Shown: positions 7,332-14,355 of the stretch, piece by piece
Layout: each line of letters opens with the position of its first letter
How positions within the stretch are numbered: the first letter of the stretch is position 1
DNA from: a virus
DNA: 25,058 nt
Strand: one strand, 5' to 3'
Virus record (IMG/VR): IMGVR_UViG_3300032560_000885
Location: 1-25,058 of that record
Notes under the pieces: model-generated
The model's database searches: none
Told to the model about the DNA's origin: nothing
The model's input: the letters and a program-made list of their open reading frames with translations, nothing else
Position numbers and translations under genes: made by a program

Positions 7332-8195
7332 ATGGCAAAGATTAAAGTAAGTGAATTGTTTTATTCACTTCAGGGAGAAGGAAGATTTGTTGGCGTGCCA
7401 TCAGTTTTTCTGCGGACGTATGGTTGCAATTTTACGTGTAGTTCATTTGGTTGCAAGCCCGGTGAAAAATCCACAGGTGCAGATGAAGTTGCTAAAGAAG
7501 TTAGCAAATATGATACTTTCTTAAGTTTACCCTTAGTTGAAACAGGTTGCGATAGTTACGCAAGTTGGCATCCTGCATTTAAACACCTAAGTCCAACATT
7601 AACTACAGAAGAACTTGTAGAACAAATGTTAGCATTAACTCCTAATAACATGTGGGCGCAGAATAACGGCAATGATGTACACCTGGTTATTACTGGCGGT
7701 GAACCATTGTTGGGTTGGCAACGTGCTTATGCTGAGTTGCTGAGTCATCCACGTATGGCAGACTTAAAGAACATTACATTTGAAACCAATGGTACCCAAG
7801 AGCTACATGAAGACTTTCGTGATTACTTAATCGATTGGGTTGATGAATTACCCGGACGTGAAGTTACCTTTAGCGTAAGTGCCAAGTTAAGTGCTAGTGG
7901 GGAAACTTGGGAAGATGCTATCAAGCCCAAGGTTGTTAATATCTATCAAACATATGGACACACATATCTTAAGTTTGTTGTGGAAACAACGGATCACGTT
8001 GACGAGGCAGTTCGGGCTGTAGATGCTTTCCGTGCAGGTGGATTTACTGGTGTTGTTTACTTGATGCCACAGGGCGGTGTTGTTGATCCATATGAATCAA
8101 ACAAACTAAACATTGCCAATATCTGTTGCGAACGTGGATTTAATTATAGCCCACGCTTGCACGTAGACTTGTGGGGCAATGGTTGGGGCAAGTGA
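7332..8195 (+). CDS. queE: 7-carboxy-7-deazaguanine synthase, radical SAM (QueE)
   Basis: QueE rearranges 6-carboxy-tetrahydropterin to 7-carboxy-7-deazaguanine with SAM and a 4Fe-4S cluster. The 287-residue protein starts with the family signature ELFYSLQGEGRFVGVPSVFLR and then GCNFTCSSFGC, with cysteines C31, C35 and C40 (CX3CX4C rather than the textbook CX3CX2C; C77-region GCDSYASW is another cluster candidate). TGGEPLL follows as the SAM-binding GGE motif, and FETNGT and VVETTDHV match later strands. Length is above the bacterial ~220 because of the insert after the cluster loop, as in other phage QueE forms. Ribosome site AAGGA lies at 7321-7325. It completes the FolE-QueD-QueE series. 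Confidence 0.88.
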   Translation: MAKIKVSELFYSLQGEGRFVGVPSVFLRTYGCNFTCSSFGCKPGEKSTGADEVAKEVSKYDTFLSLPLVETGCDSYASWHPAFKHLSPTLTTEELVEQMLALTPNNMWAQNNGNDVHLVITGGEPLLGWQRAYAELLSHPRMADLKNITFETNGTQELHEDFRDYLIDWVDELPGREVTFSVSAKLSASGETWEDAIKPKVVNIYQTYGHTYLKFVVETTDHVDEAVRAVDAFRAGGFTGVVYLMPQGGVVDPYESNKLNIANICCERGFNYSPRLHVDLWGNGWGK

Positions 8196-8464
8196 AAGTA
8201 AGGTACGGAATGTTTCCGCAAGGCTTATACGGAATGAATATAACAGGAATGTGGATGGACGAACAATACGATCCTTTTAATACTCGTGCAGAGTTTAAAT
8301 TAGTTTATTTGCTATGGCCTAAGCGTTGCCATATAACTGGTCGGCGTCTTTGGCTAACCCATGCTTACAAAGGTACAGCAGTATGGACTGGGCCTGGAAC
8401 TCCAGTTGAAGAACATCGTTACTACAACGAAGTAGAATACATTATACAGAAATTAAAACAGTGA
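8192..8464 (+). CDS. Hypothetical phage protein
   Basis: About 90 residues from GTG 8192, which overlaps the queE TGA (GTGA); another GTG at 8171 is in frame but inside queE. The product is aromatic and basic: YGMFPQGLYGMNITGMW, then FKLVYLLWPKRCHITGRRLWL, then a short helix. Nothing identifies a function. It also overlaps the following GTG start, so it is translationally coupled on both sides. Confidence 0.65.
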   Translation: MKVRYGMFPQGLYGMNITGMWMDEQYDPFNTRAEFKLVYLLWPKRCHITGRRLWLTHAYKGTAVWTGPGTPVEEHRYYNEVEYIIQKLKQ

Positions 8465-8922
8465 CTGATAAAAGGTCTAATGTCAGTGACGGGCGTACCA
8501 GCTTTGATATCACTGTGGGCAATGTCTTAATACCCTTCTTTAATAGAAATGTTAGCACGTATCCTACAGAGTCTAGTGGTCCAAAGTTTGATCTTGTACC
8601 TGTCACTAAACAAAAAGACATAATGATCAATCATGCTAGGATGTATGCCCAGCAGGAGTATGATCGTATTATGGAACTAGTTGCAGTACTACAAAAGCAA
8701 GCAGAAGGTATTAAACGTCGGTTAGATATCACCGACATGGTGCATGCTGCCGAATACCAGTTTCAAGTAGTAATGGGTAACCTGTACTGGTTAGTATGGG
8801 ACCGTAGAAAAGAACAAATGTTGTTGGTGCAAACAGGACCCACAGATTGGACTACTGGTGTACCAGTTGACTATGAGTACCTAAGTCAAGTAAAATACAT
8901 GGTTAGAAATTCAGGAGAATGA
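8461..8922 (+). CDS. DUF2452-like protein
   Basis: 153 residues from GTG 8461 (GTGA overlap). The part from residue 40 on (LVPVTKQKDI, a long helix EYDRIMELVAVLQKQAEGIK at 66-85, HAAEYQFQVVMGNLYWLV, and TGPTDWTTGVP) follows the order of DUF2452 proteins, the family that includes human C1orf50: a helix, then a GN(I/L)Y strand and an EW/DW turn. The biochemical role of the family is unknown. The assignment is from recalled family pattern, not a search. Confidence 0.7.
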   Translation: MTDKRSNVSDGRTSFDITVGNVLIPFFNRNVSTYPTESSGPKFDLVPVTKQKDIMINHARMYAQQEYDRIMELVAVLQKQAEGIKRRLDITDMVHAAEYQFQVVMGNLYWLVWDRRKEQMLLVQTGPTDWTTGVPVDYEYLSQVKYMVRNSGE

Positions 8923-8924
8923 AA

Positions 8925-9404
8925 ATGGCAACTAAAAAGCCAGTAGCAAAGAAAACAGTAACTAAGAAAGTTGCAGTTAAAAAGCCAGTAGCAAAGAAAA
9001 CAGTAACTAAGAAAGTTGCAGTTAAACAGCCAGTGGCTAAAGCAACTGCAACACCTAAAGTCAAGACAACCAAGAAGATTGATTTTACAGGAATGACTCC
9101 GCGACAAGCAGCTGACGCCAAAGGAGAACCTTGGGTTAGTGTAGTAGCAGTGGAATTAGATCCAGATAATATCGGCAATGGTGCGTTTGAATTAGACTGG
9201 AATGAAAAGTTCATCACAAACTTGGTACGTGCCGGATACAAAGGCAAAACAGATAGTGACATGGTAGACCTATGGTTCCAAGACGTATGTAAGAACGTGG
9301 TAGCCGAAAACTTTGAACAATGGGAAGCCAATCAACCAATTAATGATCGTCCTAGAGAAATCAATCGTAGAGATATCGGTGATGGACGCACCGAGGTAAG
9401 TTAA
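8925..9404 (+). CDS. Protein with a Lys/Ala/Pro histone-H1-like repeat tail fused to a conserved phage domain
   Basis: ATG 8925 is chosen because the AGGAGA ribosome site ends 6 nt before it; ATG 8919 abuts that site. Residues about 1-48 are made of Lys-Pro-Val-Ala-Lys-Lys type repeats (KKPVAKKTVTKKVAV twice, then a diverged third), like the tail of histone H1 or bacterial H1-like proteins, and would bind nucleic acid or other polyanions. The remaining ~110 residues (GMTPRQAADAKGEPW, FELDWNEKFITNLVRAGY, DMVDLWFQDVCKNVV) form an acidic, probably helical domain I recall as a conserved phage hypothetical. A role in DNA compaction or binding is inference. Confidence 0.8.
   Translation: MATKKPVAKKTVTKKVAVKKPVAKKTVTKKVAVKQPVAKATATPKVKTTKKIDFTGMTPRQAADAKGEPWVSVVAVELDPDNIGNGAFELDWNEKFITNLVRAGYKGKTDSDMVDLWFQDVCKNVVAENFEQWEANQPINDRPREINRRDIGDGRTEVS
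8934..9023 (+). repeat. Two perfect 45-bp tandem repeats inside the Lys-rich tail gene
   Basis: Copies at 8934-8978 and 8979-9023 are identical base for base; a diverged third begins at 9024. Each unit encodes 15 residues, so gain or loss of units keeps the frame and changes tail length. Confidence 0.95.
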
Positions 9405-9415
9405 TATAGGTCAGT

Positions 9416-10165
9416 ATGATTGTATATGTAAATGGTGATAGCCATAGCGCAGGTGCTGAAGCAGTTAACCCACATGCTTTTGCAGAAGATGATCCCTTGT
9501 ACTGGGCACTGGGCCGACAACCTCACCCAGACAATCTACGTGTTAGCTATGGTTGCGAACTGGCCAATATGTTGTATGCTGTTCTAGAATGCGCTGCTGA
9601 AAGTGCTGCAAGCAATGACCGGATTCTAAGAACCACGCAGGAATATCTAGCAAACTTTCCAAACGACTCTAAACCAGATCTTGTTGTTATAGGATGGTCA
9701 ACTTGGGAACGTGAAGAATGGCTTCACAATGGAATCTATTACCAAGTAACTGCAAGTGGCACAGATACTGTTCCTCACGAATTGAAAACGCAATATAAAG
9801 AATGGGTCGTTATGCAGGACCAGCCATATCGAGAAAAACGCTTGCTGGAATGGCACACACGTATACATAACTTCCATAAAGAATTGGATGAATTAAACAT
9901 TCCGCATGTATTCTTTAATACCTATAGCCACTTTGCTCCTATACGTACAGGACAGATAACTGTATCCAGCATTCCACATAAAGAGCTCGACTGGGGCAAT
10001 TCATATATTGACCCATATAATCCAGATCTTACCTACTACAATTGGTGCATCCAAAAAGGATTTAAAACAGTTAACCCAACGTCTTACCATTTTGGTGTAG
10101 ATGCCCATTGTGCATGGGCAGAGTTCTTATATCAACGCATAGTCGAAAAGAACTTGACAGCTTAA
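9416..10165 (+). CDS. SGNH/GDSL-like hydrolase-fold protein (copy 2)
   Basis: The 249-residue product opens with VNGDSHSAGAEAVN, a clear GDS(H) block I with S9 as candidate nucleophile. LVVIGWSTWEREEW follows the central strand and SYHFGVDAHCAWAEFL near the C-terminus supplies D229 and H231 for the triad. No signal peptide. Its overall plan, including the final Ala/Asp..QRIVE helix, resembles the protein at 966-1679, so the two are likely paralogues. Probable esterase of a glycan, lipid or virion component; substrate unknown. Its last codons contain the promoter of the next gene. Confidence 0.7.
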   Translation: MIVYVNGDSHSAGAEAVNPHAFAEDDPLYWALGRQPHPDNLRVSYGCELANMLYAVLECAAESAASNDRILRTTQEYLANFPNDSKPDLVVIGWSTWEREEWLHNGIYYQVTASGTDTVPHELKTQYKEWVVMQDQPYREKRLLEWHTRIHNFHKELDELNIPHVFFNTYSHFAPIRTGQITVSSIPHKELDWGNSYIDPYNPDLTYYNWCIQKGFKTVNPTSYHFGVDAHCAWAEFLYQRIVEKNLTA

Positions 10166-10182
10166 TCATTAAATGCTATTAT
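10154..10182 (+). promoter_or_regulatory. sigma70-like promoter for the 5' nuclease gene, inside the end of the SGNH gene
   Basis: Perfect TTGACA (10154-10159), 17-nt spacer, TATTAT (10177-10182) preceded by TGC. The -10 ends only 6 nt before ATG 10189, so the expected transcription start falls on or beside the start codon. Confidence 0.75.
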
Positions 10183-10188
10183 AACTCA

Positions 10189-11181
10189 ATGAGATACTTA
10201 CTTGTAGATACCGCAAACACATTCTTCCGTGCTAGACACGCCGCTCACCGCCAAGCAGATACCTGGGATAAACTGGGTTTTGCTATACATACTACGCTAG
10301 GTAGTGTTAGTAAAAGTTGGAGAGATCAAAAAGCAGATCACGTTATTTTCTTCTTAGAAGGACGTAGCTGGCGCAAAGACTTTTATACACCATACAAGGC
10401 TAACCGTGCTGTGGCACGTGCGGCACTTACAGAAACAGAACAAGAGGAAGATAAACTCTTTTGGGAATCATTTGATAACCTTAAAGACTATCTTGCCAAC
10501 AAGACCAACTGCACAGTACTGCAACACGAAAATTTAGAAGCAGATGACTTAATTGCAGGTTGGATTCAGAGTCACCCAACAGATCATCACACTATCGTAT
10601 CAAGCGATAGTGACTTCCATCAACTACTAGCAGACAACGTAAATCAATACAACGGGATCGCAGATGAGCTCCACACTATTCAAGGTATTTTCGACAAAAA
10701 GGGTAAAGCAGTCATCGATAAAAAAACTAAGGAAGCAAAGGTCATTCCGGATCCTAAGTGGATTCTTTTCGAAAAGTGTATGCGGGGAGACCCCACCGAC
10801 AACGTATTTTCGGCTTACCCGGGAGTACGTCGGAAAGGAACTAAGACTAAAACTGGTCTTGAAGAAGCCTTTGCCGACAAAGATAAGAAGGGCTTTGCAT
10901 GGAATAATCTAATGCTACAACGCTGGACTGATCATAATGAAGTAGAGCATAAGGTTCTAGATGATTATAATCGCAATGTGGTCTTAGTCGACTTATCTGC
11001 ACAACCGGACGATATTAAAGCCAAGATTACTACTACTATCGCCGAAGGAGCAGTTCTGTTAAATCGCCCTATGGTAGGAGCACACTTCTTAAAGTTCTGC
11101 GGCAAGTATGATCTTATTAAGATGTCAGAGATGGCTGATAGTTATGTTCGTTTCTTAGAAGCACCGTACCCGGAGAAATAA
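10189..11181 (+). CDS. 5'-3' exonuclease / flap endonuclease (T4 RNase H type)
   Basis: A 330-residue FEN-family nuclease that removes RNA primers and 5' flaps during replication. Metal-binding acidic residues are visible in order: D7 (LLVDTANTFFRARH), E57 in FFLEGRSWRKDFYTPYKANR (Asp is usual), E117/D119/D120 in ENLEADDLIAGW, D140 and D142 in SSDSDFHQLL, and D201/D204 in MRGDPTDN just before the helix-hairpin-helix-like AYPGVRRKG. Start at ATG 10189 gives a protein beginning with the catalytic strand, like homologues; an in-frame ATG at 10108 would add 27 residues encoded by SGNH-gene and promoter sequence. There is no ribosome site before 10189. Confidence 0.9.
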   Translation: MRYLLVDTANTFFRARHAAHRQADTWDKLGFAIHTTLGSVSKSWRDQKADHVIFFLEGRSWRKDFYTPYKANRAVARAALTETEQEEDKLFWESFDNLKDYLANKTNCTVLQHENLEADDLIAGWIQSHPTDHHTIVSSDSDFHQLLADNVNQYNGIADELHTIQGIFDKKGKAVIDKKTKEAKVIPDPKWILFEKCMRGDPTDNVFSAYPGVRRKGTKTKTGLEEAFADKDKKGFAWNNLMLQRWTDHNEVEHKVLDDYNRNVVLVDLSAQPDDIKAKITTTIAEGAVLLNRPMVGAHFLKFCGKYDLIKMSEMADSYVRFLEAPYPEK

Positions 11182-11182
11182 T

Positions 11183-11359
11183 ATGTGGATAATGTATGCT
11201 GGATTATTCCTTGCTACTGGAATAGGTATTGGATTCTTCGGTGCTATGTTAGTAGCCACTGTTATGGATTGGCGTCAAGCTCGCCTGGCTAAAAAGAATC
11301 TTGTTTGGTCAGAATTACAACGTACCGATTATGAACGTAGACGTCCTGCGGCAAACTAA
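11183..11359 (+). CDS. Small single-pass membrane protein
   Basis: 58 residues (MWIMYAGLFLATGIGIGFFG...). Residues 2-28 form a glycine-containing transmembrane helix; the C-terminal half is basic (RQARLAKKNL, ERRRP) and would stay in the cytoplasm. It begins just after the nuclease stop, with GGAGA upstream at 11172-11176. No family recognised. Confidence 0.7.
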   Translation: MWIMYAGLFLATGIGIGFFGAMLVATVMDWRQARLAKKNLVWSELQRTDYERRRPAAN

Positions 11360-11368
11360 GAAAAGTAA

Positions 11369-12115
11369 ATGAATAAATTATTAGTGTTATCCTGCTTATT
11401 AGTTAGTTCCGTGGTGTATGCACAGCATAACCCAAGTAATCCTGCAGACTTTTCGTCTGCTACCTATGCACCAGACCAGTATGTAGATACTGCTCATTAT
11501 GCCAATGGAGATAAAATTCCATATCTACTAACAGAATATCCAGGTGCGAAACCCAAGTATGCTGTTATTTTAATGCCCGGTGGCAATGGCACAATAGGAT
11601 TACAAAAAGAAGCAGACGGTACAATCTTCTTTAATACCAAAGGTAACTTTTTAATTCGATCAAGAATACTGTTTGCCGACAAAGAAACTGTAACAGTAGT
11701 TATAGATCGGTTTAGTAGCGTTGACCGTATGCGTGGATTAATTGATGATTTGCAACGTAGATATCCGGGAGTTAAAATATTTGTTGCTGGTACTAGTTAT
11801 AGTACACCTGACACAATGTATCTAGCAACACACATAGATGGCGAAGTTGCAGGGTTTATACATACTTCAGCTGTGGGCAGTTTTGACAGCACTGGATTAA
11901 AGAGTAAAAATATTGTAGTCGGTCACATTGGCGATAGTTGTAAATGGACCAACGGACCAGGCGCTGTTACCCACTCCAAGGCACTAGGTACAGATACTAT
12001 CATGATGGATGGCGGTGATATCGGAGGTAATGAATGCTCGGGTATTTCACATCACGGATTCCTTGGAATCGAAAAAGAAACCGTTGACAAAATTAAAGAA
12101 TGGATGAAGAAATGA
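11369..12115 (+). CDS. Secreted alpha/beta-hydrolase
   Basis: 248 residues with a clear Sec signal peptide (MNKLLVLSCLLVSSVVYA, cleavage before Q19). The mature part has an alpha/beta-hydrolase layout: oxyanion region ILMPGGNG (67-74), nucleophile elbow VAGTSYST with S143 (GxSxS instead of the usual GxSxG), and SHHGF (227-231) with a candidate catalytic His near the C-terminus. Cys residues at 191 and 223 could form a disulfide after export. It would act in the periplasm or outside, which is unusual for a phage early/middle gene region and suggests a host-derived cargo gene. Substrate unknown. Confidence 0.8.
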   Translation: MNKLLVLSCLLVSSVVYAQHNPSNPADFSSATYAPDQYVDTAHYANGDKIPYLLTEYPGAKPKYAVILMPGGNGTIGLQKEADGTIFFNTKGNFLIRSRILFADKETVTVVIDRFSSVDRMRGLIDDLQRRYPGVKIFVAGTSYSTPDTMYLATHIDGEVAGFIHTSAVGSFDSTGLKSKNIVVGHIGDSCKWTNGPGAVTHSKALGTDTIMMDGGDIGGNECSGISHHGFLGIEKETVDKIKEWMKK

Positions 12116-12279
12116 AAAAGTTTTTATATTGGTACGACCTGCACTTTACACAAATCAGTTGGTTCACAATCGGCTGGATGAGTATGTGCTTGCTAGTGGA
12201 CTTTGGCAAGGGTGAGTGGACGAGTTGTGTACTTGATATTGCCCTTATTGCATTAAATTATGTATTTCAAAGAAAATGA
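12112..12279 (+). CDS. Small two-segment membrane protein
   Basis: 55 residues: an aromatic N-terminus (MKKFLYWYDLHF), hydrophobic segment about 15-30 (ISWFTIGWMSMCLLV), a short polar turn FGKGEWTS and a second hydrophobic segment 39-51. Both ends overlap neighbours as ATGA, supporting that it is a real, coupled gene. Function unknown. Confidence 0.65.
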   Translation: MKKFLYWYDLHFTQISWFTIGWMSMCLLVDFGKGEWTSCVLDIALIALNYVFQRK

Positions 12280-12464
12280 CTACTGCTAAAGAACACTTGT
12301 TAATGTGGCCTGCGCTGGCAACTTTGGCTATCCTGATGGGGTTACTATTCTATGGCATTAATAGTTCTATGTCAGGGCAGGTAATGATTAACTGTAGTAT
12401 TGCGGAAATTAGTCCAGACTATACTCCTGCTATGAAAGAAGAATGTAGAAAGTTGCGTAAATGA
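12276..12464 (+). CDS. Small membrane protein with a Cys-containing tail
   Basis: 62 residues: a transmembrane helix at about 10-30 (WPALATLAILMGLLFYGI) followed by a periplasmic- or cytoplasmic-side tail INCSIAEISPDYTPAMKEECRKL with two cysteines 17 residues apart. The plan is shared with the protein at 23884-24045. Coupled by ATGA overlaps. Function unknown. Confidence 0.7.
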   Translation: MTTAKEHLLMWPALATLAILMGLLFYGINSSMSGQVMINCSIAEISPDYTPAMKEECRKLRK

Positions 12465-12820
12465 CATTAACTTTATTATTGATTTGCTTGTTTACTAAAC
12501 ACTTCATTATAGACTTTCCCCTACAATGGGAATATCAGTGGAAGAACAAAGGCAAGTATGGACACCCAGGTGGCCTAATACATGCCACACTACATGGCAT
12601 TGGCACATACCTTTGTTTCATCTGGTTTGATATTACTATAGCATTGGTATTTGCCGTTGCAGATGCTGTAGTACACTATCATATTGACTGGGCAAAAATG
12701 AATCTAAATGCTCATTTTGGATGGAAGCCAGAGTCAAGTGAAAAGTTTTGGTGGTTATTGGGCCTTGACCAATACCTACACGCATTAACATATATAACAA
12801 TGATAGGATTACTTGTATGA
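12461..12820 (+). CDS. DUF3307-like integral membrane protein
   Basis: 119 residues, mostly hydrophobic, with the polar landmarks I associate with DUF3307: KHFIIDFPLQWEYQW near the N-terminus, NKGKYGHPGGLIHATLHG, then DAVVHYHIDWAK, and LDQYLHALTYI before the last helix. Conserved His and Asp residues at membrane boundaries could bind a metal or act in catalysis; the family has no established function. Three to four membrane segments are likely. Coupled to both neighbours by ATGA. Confidence 0.75.
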   Translation: MTLTLLLICLFTKHFIIDFPLQWEYQWKNKGKYGHPGGLIHATLHGIGTYLCFIWFDITIALVFAVADAVVHYHIDWAKMNLNAHFGWKPESSEKFWWLLGLDQYLHALTYITMIGLLV

Positions 12821-13290
12821 CTGAAATGATTGCTAAACCGATTGTAAAGAATAAGATGTGGATTGTTGAGCGGTATGGCAACAAGGTAGGAAACATCATG
12901 GCCGTGGAAGAAGGCGGATTTGTATATGTACACGATAATCAACGTGAACAATTTCCTAGCATTAAAATGATCAGTGCCAAGTACAATATTGAATTTGTCA
13001 AGGCCGAGAAGCCAAAGAAAGTTAAACAAGATACATACGATGTATATGGGTTTCCTACTAATACACAGCCCAATAATGAAGTACTAGATGTTCAACGTTA
13101 CTTGCCTATCTACACCAAAGGCGCAAAGTCAAAGAGTTTCTTTTGTGCAGGCTATTATATCATTAAGTTTAGTAGCACATGGGTCCGTGCATACTGCCCT
13201 AAACTGATTACGTTAAATCGTTACGAATACCAAGGTCCATTTAAAACTCAAGAGCGCATGGTAGAATCAATGAAAGAAGCAAATGGATAA
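12817..13290 (+). CDS. Conserved T4-like phage protein of unknown function
   Basis: 157 residues. N-terminal half: KNKMWIVERYGNKVGNIMAV, GGFVYVHDNQREQFPSI; then a Lys-rich linker around residue 65-72; then YDVYGFPTNTQP, LPIYTKGAKSKSFFCAGYYI and RAYCPKLITLNRYEYQGPFK. I recall this protein as well conserved in T4-like marine phages. The C-terminal KSKSFFCAGYYIIKF part looks like a compact beta domain with paired Cys. Role unknown. Confidence 0.8.
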   Translation: MTEMIAKPIVKNKMWIVERYGNKVGNIMAVEEGGFVYVHDNQREQFPSIKMISAKYNIEFVKAEKPKKVKQDTYDVYGFPTNTQPNNEVLDVQRYLPIYTKGAKSKSFFCAGYYIIKFSSTWVRAYCPKLITLNRYEYQGPFKTQERMVESMKEANG

Positions 13291-13501
13291 TAACGTATCA
13301 CTACAAATTAAAAAGTTCAATGACAAAGTAAGAGCAATGAATCAAGCCAACGCCAAGATTCTAACCTTAAATGCCGACGAAGCTCGCGGTTTACATGCTG
13401 AAATTTATGATTTGATGGCCACTATTGCCGGTTTAAGCAAGGATAGTACTGTTGCCACAGAAGTTACGCAGATTACTATGGATGGCGGCGGTTTTAAATA
13501 A
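13283..13501 (+). CDS. Small conserved phage protein
   Basis: 72 residues, mainly helical: SLQIKKFNDKVRAMNQANAK, then ILTLNADEARGLHAEIYDLMATIAGL, ending GGGFK. It overlaps the preceding gene by 8 nt and I recall similar proteins beside the same neighbour in T4-like phages. Function unknown. Confidence 0.75.
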   Translation: MDNNVSLQIKKFNDKVRAMNQANAKILTLNADEARGLHAEIYDLMATIAGLSKDSTVATEVTQITMDGGGFK

Positions 13502-13517
13502 ACTGGGTATATATTGA

Positions 13518-13525
13518 GATAAATA
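13518..13525 (+). promoter_or_regulatory. Possible T4-type late promoter element
   Basis: GATAAATA followed by A, 24 nt before the homing endonuclease ATG, resembles the T4 late -10 TATAAATA. The same octamer occurs at 6081-6088. Weak evidence: short AT-rich motif. Confidence 0.3.
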
Positions 13526-13549
13526 AACTGTATATCAAGGATAGTTAAA

Positions 13550-14071
13550 ATGTCAGCATTCAAACCCACATGGTTATATATTAAGCAACATAATATCACC
13601 GGGTTACAGTATTTTGGTAAAACCACAAGGAAAGACCCAATTAAATATTCTGGGTCAGGAAATCGCTGGTTAAATCATCTAAAAGCACACGGATTTGATA
13701 TAACTACACACTGGTGTCAATTGTTCGTAACTGAAGACTCGCTAGTTGAGTATGCTACTAAATTTTCCTCTGAAAACAATATTGTCGAGTCGGCCTCGTG
13801 GGCAAACTTAAAAATAGAAAATGGCCTTGATGGCGGTGGTCGAATTAAAGGACAATATACTCATTCTCCGGAAGTAAAACAAAAAATTAAAGAAGCAAGA
13901 GCAAAACAACTGAATCTCCGCACAGGACAGAAACATTCTAAAGAAACAATAGATAAAATTAAAGACAAAAGATCTCAACAAATTAATATTGGTATGCGTG
14001 GTAAGAGTCACTCTGAAGAAACTAAGTTAAAGATATCACAAACAAAAAAGTTAAAAGGAACAACATCATGA
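13550..14071 (+). CDS. Free-standing homing endonuclease, degenerate GIY-YIG with NUMOD3 repeats
   Basis: In this 173-residue protein the N-terminus WLYIKQHNITGLQYFGKT (8-25) is a diverged GIY...YIG nuclease core (LYI / YFG). NLKIENGLDGGG ends the catalytic part. Three NUMOD3-type DNA-binding motifs follow at about 104-118 (HSPEVKQKIKEARAK), 129-142 (HSKETIDKIKDK) and 153-166 (SHSEETKLKISQ). Such enzymes cut a homologous locus lacking the gene and spread by repair. It sits alone between two conserved phage genes, with AAGGA upstream, and its codons are more A-rich than neighbours, which fits lateral insertion. Confidence 0.85.
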   Translation: MSAFKPTWLYIKQHNITGLQYFGKTTRKDPIKYSGSGNRWLNHLKAHGFDITTHWCQLFVTEDSLVEYATKFSSENNIVESASWANLKIENGLDGGGRIKGQYTHSPEVKQKIKEARAKQLNLRTGQKHSKETIDKIKDKRSQQINIGMRGKSHSEETKLKISQTKKLKGTTS

Positions 14072-14355
14072 GTCGACCTAAACCAACGGTGCTGTTGGAT
14101 CATGTAAACAAGACAACATATAAAAGCGAACAGGTGTTAGCCTCTGAAGGCATCTGGGCAGTATTCTATGACAACCAACCCATCAATCTAAAGACACACA
14201 ATATACTTGTGTCGTACCCTGGCCCGAAATATAAAAAAGTATCCTTCTCAAATAGCGGACATGCGATTAATCTTTGCAAAAAGCTCAATACCTTGTTTAA
14301 GAGCGATAAATTTTCGGTAGTACTTTTACGTGCCGGTGACAAAATCTTCCCCTAA
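14068..14355 (+). CDS. Conserved T4-like phage protein of unknown function
   Basis: 95 residues: MSRPKPTVLLDHVNKTTYKS, then EGIWAVFYDNQPINLKTHN, YPGPKYKKVSFSNSGHAINL and a basic end. I recall close relatives in T4-like cyanophages. Its ATG overlaps the homing endonuclease stop (ATGA). The GPKYKKVSFSNSG loop is basic and could contact nucleic acid; this is a guess. Confidence 0.8.
   Translation: MSRPKPTVLLDHVNKTTYKSEQVLASEGIWAVFYDNQPINLKTHNILVSYPGPKYKKVSFSNSGHAINLCKKLNTLFKSDKFSVVLLRAGDKIFP

Noticed and set aside
8934-9023. CRISPR-like array
   Set aside because: The repeats are direct, contiguous and coding, without spacers.
8886-9331. Cys/Phe-rich open frames on the - strand opposite the Lys-rich tail
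   Set aside because: They arise from the complement of the Lys/Ala repeat and have no start signals.
10664-10912. 82-codon + strand open frame inside the 5' nuclease gene
   Set aside because: Out of frame with a nuclease whose catalytic residues are intact; no ribosome site.
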